NCBI GenBank assembly: GCA_041608535.1
Contig: JBFISM010000005.1
Location: forward strand, 1-57,496
Origin: JBFISM01 sp041608535
GTDB taxonomy: Bacteria > Actinomycetota > Acidimicrobiia > Spongiisociales > UBA5794
Length of the DNA stretch: 57,496 nucleotides
Direction: 5' to 3'
Shown: positions 17,747-25,418 of the stretch, one piece after another
How positions within the stretch are numbered: position 1 is the first letter of the stretch
How the letters are laid out: each line of letters opens with the position of its first letter
The notes under the pieces: model-generated
Told to the model about the DNA's origin: nothing
Databases searched by the model: none
The model's input: only the letters and a program-made list of their open reading frames with translations
Position numbers and translations under genes: made by a program

Positions 17747-18379
17747 CTAGCGCCACATGGTGGTTTGCACGGTGGCTGGGTCGAGCTGGGGCACGACCGC
17801 GTGGCGGAGTGAGAGCGACCCGTTGCGGCGGACCTGGAGGACCCGCATTCCCGCGGCCACAGCAGCGTCGGCGCCGACGTCGGTGTCCTCGACGGCGAGA
17901 CAGGCCGGGGGATCGATGCGCAGACGCGACGCCGCCTCCAGGTAGAGATCGGGTGCCGGTTTGCCCCGACGCACCTCGTCGGCGGACACCGTGGCGTCCA
18001 TGTAGCGCGCGAGATCCGTCAGCTCCAGCTTGAGATCGAGAAAACGCCGTTTCGTCGAGCTGGCAACGGCCATGGGGATGCCGCGCAGTGCCAGCTCGCG
18101 AACCGTCTCGACCGCGTCTGGAAAGGCCCGGAGCTCGCTACGTAGCATCCGGTCGAGCACCTCATCACTCTGCGCAACGAGATCGACATCGTCGTCGATC
18201 CCAGCCACCCGGCGGAAGTAGGCAGCCGCGTCGTGGGCGGAGAGACCGAGCACGGCCTCAGCGTCCCCCGGATCTGCTCGATACCCATGTATCGCGAGGG
18301 TTTCCGCCCACGCACGTTCTGAGATCGGCTCGCTGTCGACGAGGGTGCCGTCCAGGTCGAACACGACGGCATCGGCCAA
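17747..18379 (-). CDS. HAD-superfamily hydrolase (beta-phosphoglucomutase-like)
   Basis: A 210-aa HAD subfamily IA phosphatase or phosphomutase. Motif I is VVFDLDGTLVDSEP with nucleophile Asp (residue 8), motif II is AVASSTKRR, and motif III/IV are GKPAPDLYLEAA and CLAVEDTDVGADAAVAAG. A helical cap lies between motif I and II. The start is TTG at 18379, since no ATG or GTG fits ahead of motif I. It sits 5 nt downstream of gatB on the same strand, so it is probably co-transcribed. The substrate is unknown; beta-phosphoglucomutase and phosphoglycolate phosphatase are the nearest relatives. Confidence 0.86.
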   Translation of the reverse strand: MADAVVFDLDGTLVDSEPISERAWAETLAIHGYRADPGDAEAVLGLSAHDAAAYFRRVAGIDDDVDLVAQSDEVLDRMLRSELRAFPDAVETVRELALRGIPMAVASSTKRRFLDLKLELTDLARYMDATVSADEVRRGKPAPDLYLEAASRLRIDPPACLAVEDTDVGADAAVAAGMRVLQVRRNGSLSLRHAVVPQLDPATVQTTMWR

Positions 18380-18384
18380 CGGGC

Positions 18385-19836
18385 TTACCCGACGCCCTTG
18401 AGACGCAACAGCTCGGAGACCAGCTTGGGGTCGGCCTTGCCTTTCGTGGCCCGCATCACCTGGCCCACCAGGTAGCCGAGCGGCTTCATGTCGCCGCTCT
18501 GCATCCTCTGCAATTCGTCGGGGTGTGCAGCCAGTACCGCATCCACCTCGGCCTCGATCAACGACGTGTCCGATATCTGGATGAGATCACGTTGCTCGGC
18601 CACCTGGCGGGACCTTCCCTCTCCGGCGAGAACTCCGCGCAGCACGTCCTTGGCGGCGCTCGCCGAGACGGTCGCATCGGCCACCATGGACGAAAGCTCC
18701 ACGAGGTCCGCAGCCCTGAGACCGGTGCCCCCGGCGGAGTCCAGCTCCTCCTTGCGCAGAAACGCCACCACCTCGCCGGTGAGCCAATTCCCCACTTGGG
18801 CGGCGTCGGCCCCGGTGGCGACGGCGGCATCGAACAACGCACCGAGCGCTTCGTCATCGACCAGCGATGCGGCATTCGGCACATCGAGACCAGCGGCGAC
18901 GTACCGGGCCCGCCGCACCGCCGGCAGCTCCGGCAGCGAGCTGCGTACTGCCTGCTGCCAGGCATCGTCGACCTGTAGGGGAACCAGATCCGGCTCCTGG
19001 AAGTACCGGTAGTCCTCCGACTCCTCCTTGGACCGCATCGATGTGGTCACGCCGGAGGCCTCGTCCCAATGTCGAGTCTCTTGCACCACCTCGTCGCCGG
19101 ATTCGAGCACCGCAACCTGCCGTTCGATCTCGTAGCCGATGGCGCGCTGCAGCGACCGCAGCGAGTTCATGTTCTTGACCTCGGCGCGGATCCCGTACGC
19201 CGTCTGTCCCACGGGACGTACCGACACGTTGGCGTCGAATCGCATCGAGCCCTCCTCCAAACGTACGTCGCTGACACCCAGCGTGCGGACGATCCGTTGC
19301 AGCTCGGTGGCGTAGGCACGCGCCTCATCGGGCGAGCGGATGTCCGGCTCGGTGACGATCTCGACCAGCGGCACGCCCGAGCGATTGAAGTCGAGCAACG
19401 AATGCTCGGCCTCGTGGATGCGACCGCTCGAGCTGCTGTGGCGGCTCTTTCCGGTGTCCTCCTCCATGTGGACCCGGGTGATACCGACTTTGGCGGTCTC
19501 GCCATGGACATCCACCTCGAGCATGCCGTCCACGCAGATGGGAACGTCGTACTGGGAGATCTGGTAGTTCTTCGGCAGATCCGGATAGAAGTAGTTCTTG
19601 CGATGGAACAGCGAGTGCTCCACGATGGTGCACCCGAGGGCCGCACCGATGCGCAGAATCCCCTGGATGGCCTCCCGGTTCGGCACGGGCAACGCCCCCG
19701 GGAGACCGAGACACACCGGACACGTGCGGGTGTTGGGCTCCCCGCCGAATTCGACCGCACAACCGCAGAACATCTTCGATTGCGTGGTCAGCTCGACGTG
19801 GGTCTCGATGCCGATCACCGGCTCGTACCCGGTCAT
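18385..19836 (-). CDS. gatB: Asp/Glu-tRNA amidotransferase subunit B
   Basis: GatB (483 aa) phosphorylates Glu-tRNA(Gln) or Asp-tRNA(Asn) and amidates it with ammonia from GatA. Markers are YEPVIGIETHVELTTQSKMFC, the zinc-site cysteines around CPVCLGLPGALPVPN, HRKNYFYPDLPKNYQISQYD, LDFNRSGVPLVEIVTEPD, and a C-terminal YqeY-like tail domain. It overlaps gatA by 4 nt (ATGA). The gene order gatC-gatA-gatB is the common one. GatCAB implies that the cell makes Gln-tRNA and/or Asn-tRNA indirectly. Confidence 0.97.
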   Translation of the reverse strand: MTGYEPVIGIETHVELTTQSKMFCGCAVEFGGEPNTRTCPVCLGLPGALPVPNREAIQGILRIGAALGCTIVEHSLFHRKNYFYPDLPKNYQISQYDVPICVDGMLEVDVHGETAKVGITRVHMEEDTGKSRHSSSSGRIHEAEHSLLDFNRSGVPLVEIVTEPDIRSPDEARAYATELQRIVRTLGVSDVRLEEGSMRFDANVSVRPVGQTAYGIRAEVKNMNSLRSLQRAIGYEIERQVAVLESGDEVVQETRHWDEASGVTTSMRSKEESEDYRYFQEPDLVPLQVDDAWQQAVRSSLPELPAVRRARYVAAGLDVPNAASLVDDEALGALFDAAVATGADAAQVGNWLTGEVVAFLRKEELDSAGGTGLRAADLVELSSMVADATVSASAAKDVLRGVLAGEGRSRQVAEQRDLIQISDTSLIEAEVDAVLAAHPDELQRMQSGDMKPLGYLVGQVMRATKGKADPKLVSELLRLKGVG

Positions 19837-21329
19837 ACCGACGCCCCCGGCGCCGTCACCACCGAGGTGGCAAGTCGAGCGCGAGCCGTGAAGCCGGCCA
19901 GTCGCTCGATCTCGGCGGCGACTTGGAACAGCCGCTCCTCTCCCAGCGCTGGTGCCATGACCTGGATCGCGGTGGGCAGCCCTGCTTCGTCGAGCCCGAG
20001 TGGAAGCGAGATGGCGGGGTCACCGACGAGATTGGATGGGATGGAGCAGACATCCGAGTAATACATCGTCAGCGGGTCTGCGGTCTTCTCGCCGATGCGG
20101 AACGCCGTGGTCGGGCTGGTCGCCGAGACGAGCACATCGACCTCGTCATACGCCGCCGTAAACGCCTGCCGCATGAGCGTACGCACCCGTTGCGCCTGAC
20201 CGTAGAAGGCGTCGTAGTAGCCGGCGCTGAGGGCGTAGGTGCCGAGGAGGACGCGCCGGATGACCTCGGCGCCGAAACCCTCCCCCCGGGTGTTCGCCAT
20301 CATCTCTTCTGTCGTCTCGCCGTCCACCCGTAAGCCGTAGCGCACGCCGTCGAAGCGGGCGAGGTTCGCCGAGCACTCCGCCGGAGCGATGAGGTAGTAC
20401 ACGGAGAGCCCCATGTCGACGAGCGGAATGGACACGGGCACGATCTCGGCGCCGCGGTCGGCGAGACGATCGAGCATGGCGCCGATCTGCGCTCGTACCT
20501 CGGGCTCGATGGCATCGCTGCTCAACTCCTCCACGACACCGATCGTGAGGCCGGCCACCCCGGCGTCGAGCGAACCGGAGAAGTCGGGAACGTCGTGGGG
20601 GATGCTCGTAGCGTCCTTGGGATCCCATCCGGCAATTGCCTCGAGGAGCGTCACGGCGCCTGCCACCGTGCGGGCGAAGGGACCCACCTGATCGAGTGAT
20701 GATGCAAAGGCGATCAGGCCATACCGGCTGGCCAAACCATACGTCGGCTTCATCCCGACGACGCCGCAGAGCGCAGCCGGCTGCCGTACCGAACCACCGG
20801 TGTCGGTACCGAGCGCACCGAGAGCCGAGCCCGCCGCCACTGCCGCCGCCGAACCGCCGGAGGATCCACCCGGAACCCGTTCCGGGTCCCACGGGTTGCG
20901 CGTCACGCCGTACGCCGAGTTCTCCGTCGACGAGCCCATGGCGAACTCATCGAGATTGGTCTTGCCCACGACGACGGCCCCGGCCTCCCGCAGCCGCTGT
21001 ACCACCGTTGCGTCGTACGGCGGTTCGTATCCGGCGAGGATCTGTGACGAGCAGGTCGTCTCCACGCCACGGGTGCACAAGTTGTCCTTCAGCGCCACCG
21101 GAATCCCGTGGAGCGGCCCGAGCGGGGTAGCGCCCGATGCGAGCGTGGCGTCCGCCAGCTCTGCGGCGTCGAGAGCCCCGCTGCGATCGATCGTGAGGTA
21201 GGCGTGAAGATGGGCCTCGGTGACTGCGGCGCGCTGCAACACCGCATCGAGGAGCTCGACCGCGGTCAGCTCTCGCCTCCGCAGCGCTGCACCCGCCTCC
21301 GGGATGGTGAGATCAGCGGGATCGGTCAC
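19833..21329 (-). CDS. gatA: Asp/Glu-tRNA amidotransferase subunit A
   Basis: Amidase-signature glutaminase subunit. It has about 498 aa. The Ser-cisSer-Lys triad is visible: Lys in PVALKDNLCTRG, and the two serines in PGGSSGGSAAAVAAG, followed by LGTDTGGSVRQPAALCGVVG. The start is uncertain: GTG 21329 lies just after the gatC stop and gives TDPADLTIPEAGAAL, matching usual GatA N-termini; ATG 21353 would add 8 residues and overlap gatC. GTG 21329 is preferred. It is translationally linked to gatC and gatB. Confidence 0.95.
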   Translation of the reverse strand: MTDPADLTIPEAGAALRRRELTAVELLDAVLQRAAVTEAHLHAYLTIDRSGALDAAELADATLASGATPLGPLHGIPVALKDNLCTRGVETTCSSQILAGYEPPYDATVVQRLREAGAVVVGKTNLDEFAMGSSTENSAYGVTRNPWDPERVPGGSSGGSAAAVAAGSALGALGTDTGGSVRQPAALCGVVGMKPTYGLASRYGLIAFASSLDQVGPFARTVAGAVTLLEAIAGWDPKDATSIPHDVPDFSGSLDAGVAGLTIGVVEELSSDAIEPEVRAQIGAMLDRLADRGAEIVPVSIPLVDMGLSVYYLIAPAECSANLARFDGVRYGLRVDGETTEEMMANTRGEGFGAEVIRRVLLGTYALSAGYYDAFYGQAQRVRTLMRQAFTAAYDEVDVLVSATSPTTAFRIGEKTADPLTMYYSDVCSIPSNLVGDPAISLPLGLDEAGLPTAIQVMAPALGEERLFQVAAEIERLAGFTARARLATSVVTAPGASV

Positions 21330-21330
21330 G

Positions 21331-21636
21331 TCACGTACTCGCCTCGCCGTCATCGCCGAGGATTGCAGGCACCCTGAAGTAACCCTCTTCCGTATCGGGC
21401 GCCATTGCCAGCACCTCAGTGCGGTCGAGCGACGCCTCGACCACGTCATCGCGGAAGCTGTTCACCATCGGAAAGGCATGCGCCGTCGGGGGAACGCCCT
21501 CCGTGTCGACCGATTGCACCCGCTCGGCATGTTCGAGGATGAGTGTGCACTGCTCCTGATACCCGGCGAGCTCGTCGTCGTCGAGAGCGATCCGGGCGAG
21601 CTTCGCCACCTTGGCGATGTCGATGTCGATTGGCAT
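21331..21636 (-). CDS. gatC: Asp/Glu-tRNA amidotransferase subunit C
   Basis: Small (101 aa) stabilising subunit of GatCAB. The start MPIDIDIAKVAKLARIAL and the following DDDELAGYQEQCTLILEHAERVQSVDTEGV pattern are typical. The C-terminal segment (FRDDVVEASLDRTEVLAMAPD and FRVPAIL) wraps around GatA in known structures. A longer in-frame reading to 21942 overlaps dapE and lacks family similarity, so ATG 21636 is used. It is the first gene of the gatCAB-HAD run, 40 nt beyond the dapE stop. Confidence 0.93.
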   Translation of the reverse strand: MPIDIDIAKVAKLARIALDDDELAGYQEQCTLILEHAERVQSVDTEGVPPTAHAFPMVNSFRDDVVEASLDRTEVLAMAPDTEEGYFRVPAILGDDGEAST

Positions 21637-21676
21637 GGGCGAGCAGGTTACCCGGGGGTGGGTTGGGGCCCGCCGC

Positions 21677-22732
21677 TCACGGCGTGGTGAGATAGCGCCG
21701 CAGGGCGGCGAAGCCGGCACTGAGCTGATCGAGCTCGACGAACTCGCCCACCTGATGGGCGACCGCAGCATCGCCGGGCCCGTAGTTGACCGCATCGATG
21801 CCGCGACTGGTGAGACGGGCGACATCGGTCCAGCCCTGCTTGGCGGCCAAAGGGGCGTCCAGCACCCGGCGCAGCCTCTCGACATGGGCATTGCCCTCGG
21901 GTACCGCTCCGGCCGGCGCCCGGTCGCGGATGACCACCGCATCGGCGGCCGCAGCTACCTCGCGGAGCCGCTGCTCTGCCTGTTCCAGGGTGTAGATGGG
22001 CGGAAAGCGGTGGTTGAGATTCACGACGAACTCGGGCGGGATGATGTTGTTGGCTATCCCGCCGTGCGCCTTCGTGACCGAGAACACCTCGCGATACTCG
22101 AGGCCGCCGATGTCCACCGACTCCGGCCGGCGCTCGTGCAGGGCAGCGAGCCACGCCCCGGCTTTGGTGACAGCGTTCTCCCCCCACCACGGACGAGCGC
22201 TGTGTGCCGACTTTCCGGTGAACACCACCTCGGCATTCATGAGGCCGTTGCATCCCAGCTCGAGCTTGAGCACGGTCGGTTCCATCACCACGGCAAGCTC
22301 GCTCTCTTCGAGCCACGCGGCGGCGTCGAGCACGTCCTCGAGCCCGTTCTCGTCGGCAGGACCTTCTTCCTTGTCGTAGAACACCCCCACGACGTCGTAC
22401 GGGCCGTTGCGCACCGCATCATCCTCGAGCAGATGGATCATCACGGCGACACCCGCCTTCATGTCTGTTGTCCCCAGCCCGTACATGCGGCCATCTTCGA
22501 TGCGGGCGACTGCGTTTCCCTGCTCCGGAACCGTGTCGAGATGTCCGTAGAGCGAGACGAGCGGTCGCCCCGTTCTGGAACCGACCACGAGGCTGTTCCC
22601 CACTCGGCGTACTGCATCGCCATCCCACGTCGCCCCCAACCTTCCGGCGACGGCGGAGCAGATCTCAGCCTCGTTTCCGGTGACCGAGCGGATACTGACC
22701 AGCTCGTGCAGCGTCGCCACCAGATCCGTCAT
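21677..22732 (-). CDS. dapE: Succinyl-diaminopimelate desuccinylase
   Basis: M20-family metallohydrolase of 351 aa that removes succinate from N-succinyl-LL-diaminopimelate in lysine and peptidoglycan synthesis. Metal ligands are seen in LYGHLDTVPEQ (His and Asp) and GLGTTDMKAGVAVMI (bridging Asp), with the catalytic Glu pair in DKEEGPADENG. A dimerisation lid region with AHSARPWWGENAV follows. ATG overlaps the dapD stop by 4 nt. Being behind dapC and dapD makes the DapE assignment firmer than sequence alone, because M20 enzymes have many substrates. Confidence 0.92.
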   Translation of the reverse strand: MTDLVATLHELVSIRSVTGNEAEICSAVAGRLGATWDGDAVRRVGNSLVVGSRTGRPLVSLYGHLDTVPEQGNAVARIEDGRMYGLGTTDMKAGVAVMIHLLEDDAVRNGPYDVVGVFYDKEEGPADENGLEDVLDAAAWLEESELAVVMEPTVLKLELGCNGLMNAEVVFTGKSAHSARPWWGENAVTKAGAWLAALHERRPESVDIGGLEYREVFSVTKAHGGIANNIIPPEFVVNLNHRFPPIYTLEQAEQRLREVAAAADAVVIRDRAPAGAVPEGNAHVERLRRVLDAPLAAKQGWTDVARLTSRGIDAVNYGPGDAAVAHQVGEFVELDQLSAGFAALRRYLTTP

Positions 22733-23547
22733 ACCTCGACACCAAACACTCGCAGCGCCTCGTTGAGACTGGTCTTGCGGTCGGTCGACTCGCTCCGCTT
22801 GCCGATGATGAGCGGCGTCGTGAGGTTGTAGGTACCTGCAGGAAACTCCTTGGGACGGGAGCCGGGAACGACGACGCTGTTGCCCGGTACCCGGCCGCGG
22901 ATCTCCACCGGCTCGTCACCGGTGACGTCGATGATGGGGATGGATCCACTGATCACGGTGTTGGCGCCGAGGACGGCACCCTCCTCCACCACCACTCCCT
23001 CGACCACGATCGAGCGGCTGCCGATGAAGCACCCGTCCTCGATGATGACGGGTCGTGCGTTGGGCGGCTCCAGCACCCCGCCGATGCCGACACCCCCCGA
23101 GAGGTGCACGTCCTTGCCTATCTGGGCGCACGAGCCCACTGTGGCCCACGTGTCGACCATGGTTCCCGACCCGACGCGGGCGCCGATGTTCACGTAGCTG
23201 GGCATGACGACCACCCCCGGCTCACAATGTGCGCCGTAGCGCACCACTCCGGGAGGGACCACTCTTATCCCCGCCGAGGCGAGATTCCGCTTCACCGGCA
23301 CCTTGTCGTGGAACTCGAATGGTCCGATCTCGAACGTCTGCAGCTTGGCGATGCGAAAGTACAAGGTGATCGCCTGCTTCACCCATTGATTCACCACCCA
23401 CTCCGCACCGCGCTTCTCGGCGACGCGGAGCTCGCCGGCGTCGAGGGCGGCGATGGTGGCGTGAACGGCCGACTCGACCGACTCGAGTGGTGCGTCACCG
23501 GCGTACGCCGCCTCGATCGCTTCATGGTCGATCACGGACCGAGACAT
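22729..23547 (-). CDS. dapD: Tetrahydrodipicolinate N-succinyltransferase
   Basis: Acyltransferase of 272 aa with a left-handed beta-helix, moving succinate from succinyl-CoA to tetrahydrodipicolinate. It resembles the proteobacterial (E. coli) DapD class in length and motifs: VNQWVKQAITLYFR, FHDKVPVKRN, RVVPPGVVRYGAHCEPGVVV, YVNIGARVGSGTMVDTWATV, GVGIGGVLEPPNARPVIIED. The mycobacterial-type DapD is longer and different. ATG 23547 matches the family start. It overlaps dapC by 16 nt and dapE by 4 nt. Confidence 0.94.
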   Translation of the reverse strand: MSRSVIDHEAIEAAYAGDAPLESVESAVHATIAALDAGELRVAEKRGAEWVVNQWVKQAITLYFRIAKLQTFEIGPFEFHDKVPVKRNLASAGIRVVPPGVVRYGAHCEPGVVVMPSYVNIGARVGSGTMVDTWATVGSCAQIGKDVHLSGGVGIGGVLEPPNARPVIIEDGCFIGSRSIVVEGVVVEEGAVLGANTVISGSIPIIDVTGDEPVEIRGRVPGNSVVVPGSRPKEFPAGTYNLTTPLIIGKRSESTDRKTSLNEALRVFGVEV

Positions 23548-24686
23548 GCTCTGATCACCTCCACTGCGTGCTCGCACTCTTCGAGGGTCGGGACGAGGGC
23601 AACCCGGATGTGACCCTCGCCGCCATCTCCGAAGAATCGACCCGGTGAGACCACGACACCCGATTCGAGCAACTCGTCGGCCACGGCGAGGTCGTCACCA
23701 ACGTTGATCCAGGCATACAGCCCGGCGGTCGAGGCCACCGTCGGGTGACCCAGATCGGCGAAAGCCTTGGTGAGAAGCGCCCGCTTCTGCGAGAAGATCC
23801 GGCGGCGTTTGGCGACATGGCGATCGTCGGCCCACGCGGCGGCTCCGGCCAGCTGTACGAAGTCGGGGCTGGCCGTCCCGGTGGATCGCCGGAACTTGAC
23901 GATACCCTCGATCGCCGCCGGGTCGCCCACCATGGCGCCACACCGATACCCGGTCATGCCCGATCGCTTCGACAGCGAGAGGAAGACGACGACGTTCTCC
24001 GCTCCCTCCCCGGCTACCTGCAGCGCCGACGGCGGCCCATGGGGGTGGACGGACTCGTCGTAGAGGTCCACGTAGCACTCGTCGGCGAAGAACATGGCAT
24101 CCCGGGCCCGGCACCGGTCGATCAGATCGGCATAGTCGGCGGCCGCAGTCACCGAACCGGTCGGGTTGTGCGGCGAGCACGACCACACAATGCGGGCCCG
24201 CTCCCAGGTGGCCTCGGGGATGTCTTCCGCACGGAGCACGAAGTCGCCCGAGCAGACGATCGGTGCCGGCTCCGCTCCGGCAAATCGGGCGCCCCACTCG
24301 TACACCGGATAGGCGGGCGACGGGTACACCACGACGTCACCAGCCGCACGATCGACAAAGACGTTGGGGATCGAGAAGATCGCTTCTTTCGATCCCGACG
24401 TGGGCACGATCTGCGTGGCTGGGTCGACCATGACGCCGAAGCGACGCGCTACGTAGGCGGCGATCGCAGTACGCAGCTCCGCACGACCGGTGGTCAGCGG
24501 GTACTGCGACACGCCTGGGACGGAATCTCGCAGCGTCTCGACCACGAATGGCGGAGTGGGCTCGCGGGGGTCGCCCACGGTGAAGTCGATCACGGGCATG
24601 CCGCTGCGACGCAGCGCATCGACCCGTGCCCGCACTCGAGATATCGTGTCCGCTTCGAAGCCGTCGAGCACTGGATTGAATCGCAC
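23532..24686 (-). CDS. dapC: Succinyldiaminopimelate transaminase (class I/II PLP)
   Basis: PLP-dependent aminotransferase of 384 aa. It has the N-terminal VIDFTVGDPREPTPP and PTSGSKEAIFSIPN, with CSPHNPTGSV, the PLP-Asp segment FFADECYVDLYD, the Schiff-base lysine in SLSKRSGMTGYRCG and the C-terminal HIRVALVP. The pattern VGDPxEPTPPF is typical of the actinobacterial DapC group. The GTG start at 24686 is set by a -10-like TAGCGT 7 nt upstream; a longer reading across the divergent gene is rejected. It heads the dapC-dapD-dapE operon, a complete succinylase branch apart from dapA, dapB and dapF. Confidence 0.9.
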   Translation of the reverse strand: MRFNPVLDGFEADTISRVRARVDALRRSGMPVIDFTVGDPREPTPPFVVETLRDSVPGVSQYPLTTGRAELRTAIAAYVARRFGVMVDPATQIVPTSGSKEAIFSIPNVFVDRAAGDVVVYPSPAYPVYEWGARFAGAEPAPIVCSGDFVLRAEDIPEATWERARIVWSCSPHNPTGSVTAAADYADLIDRCRARDAMFFADECYVDLYDESVHPHGPPSALQVAGEGAENVVVFLSLSKRSGMTGYRCGAMVGDPAAIEGIVKFRRSTGTASPDFVQLAGAAAWADDRHVAKRRRIFSQKRALLTKAFADLGHPTVASTAGLYAWINVGDDLAVADELLESGVVVSPGRFFGDGGEGHIRVALVPTLEECEHAVEVIRACLGP

Positions 24687-24693
24687 GAGGCGA

Positions 24694-24699
24694 ACGCTA
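24694..24699 (-). promoter_or_regulatory. -10 box, leaderless-type, dapC operon
   Basis: On the minus strand TAGCGT, then 7 nt, then GTG 24686. It is 32 nt from a similar plus-strand box (24732-24737), so the two divergent promoters share a very short region. Confidence 0.5.
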
Positions 24700-24731
24700 G
24701 TGCAGATGCCCCACAGCTTCGTCTTCACAAC

Positions 24732-24737
24732 TACCGT
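24732..24737 (+). promoter_or_regulatory. -10 box, leaderless-type, gene at 24745
   Basis: TACCGT lies 7 nt before ATG 24745 with no ribosome-binding site between. Confidence 0.45.
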
Positions 24738-24744
24738 CCGCGCG

Positions 24745-25146
24745 ATGACCACGACCCGATACCGGATGACGCTGGCCGCCCTCGGTCTGGCCCTGGCCGC
24801 CGTGATCGCGGGCGCCGTCATCTTCGCCCCATCCGGCACCAATCCCACGCTTCCCGATGCGCTCGAGAGCTACTCGCCCACCGACGGAGCGATCGTGTTG
24901 CGACAAACGCAGGTGTCCATCGACCTGCGCCCGGGCTTCGTGATCTCGCTCACCGTCGACGGGGTACCCATACCGGCAGCGGAGATAGACGTCATCGAGG
25001 CCAACGGGCAGTTCACTTGGACGCCGGGACCCGAGAAGACGTTCACCGAGTGGGCACCGGGCTTCCACACGGTCGAGGCGACCTGGCAACGGGCGGTCGG
25101 TCTTCCCGAGCCGGGCTCACTGCGGTGGACGTTCCGAGTTCAATGA
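24745..25146 (+). CDS. Membrane-anchored Ig-like small protein
   Basis: A 133-aa protein. After a short basic start, one hydrophobic segment (about residues 8-30, LAALGLALAAVIAGAVIF) would anchor it or serve as a signal peptide. The exported part has beta-strand-rich character (ALESYSPTDGAIVLRQT, GFVISLTVDGVPIP, GFHTVEATWQRA, SLRWTFRVQ), resembling a single Ig-like or CopC-like fold of the kind that starts with a P-x-D-G turn. There are no metal-ligand clusters or catalytic motifs. ATG 24745 is used because of TACCGT just upstream. It is monocistronic and divergent from dapC. The function is unknown. Confidence 0.65.
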   Translation: MTTTRYRMTLAALGLALAAVIAGAVIFAPSGTNPTLPDALESYSPTDGAIVLRQTQVSIDLRPGFVISLTVDGVPIPAAEIDVIEANGQFTWTPGPEKTFTEWAPGFHTVEATWQRAVGLPEPGSLRWTFRVQ

Positions 25147-25180
25147 GGCCGAGTCCAATGAGACCGAGTCCAGCGAGGCC
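25136..25180 (+). repeat. Three tandem copies of a 15-bp unit
   Basis: Three imperfect copies of GAGTCCAATGAGRCC at 25136, 25151 and 25166, with a decayed fourth at 25181. The array spans the stop codon (TGA 25144-25146) of the preceding gene. Slippage growth could move that stop. Confidence 0.75.
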
Positions 25181-25249
25181 GCGTGCGAGGAGAGCATGAG
25201 GCGTCGAACACGATCCCGCAGCAGATGTGATAGTCCGGACGCGAGGGGA

Positions 25250-25281
25250 GCGCTGCCTCCTCGCAAGCGAAGCGGCAGCGC
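25250..25281. other. Hairpin in the 25147-25418 intergenic region
   Basis: An 8-bp perfect inverted repeat (GCGCTGCC / GGCAGCGC) encloses a second small stem (TCGC-AA-GCGA). It lies in 272 bp without a gene between the stop of the plus-strand gene at 24745 and the stop of ligA, so it could end either transcript. No T-run follows on either strand, so a structured RNA is equally possible. I see no other feature in this intergenic stretch. Confidence 0.45.
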
Positions 25282-25418
25282 CAAACCGGGAGTCAACCGC
25301 CGTGGAGCACGACGTGTAGTCCTCTAGTGAGGGCTGCCCGTACGCAGCAACAACCAGCTCAGTACGAGGTACTGATCACCCCTCACCCGCGGACGCTATC
25401 AAATGGTGGAGGGGCCGT

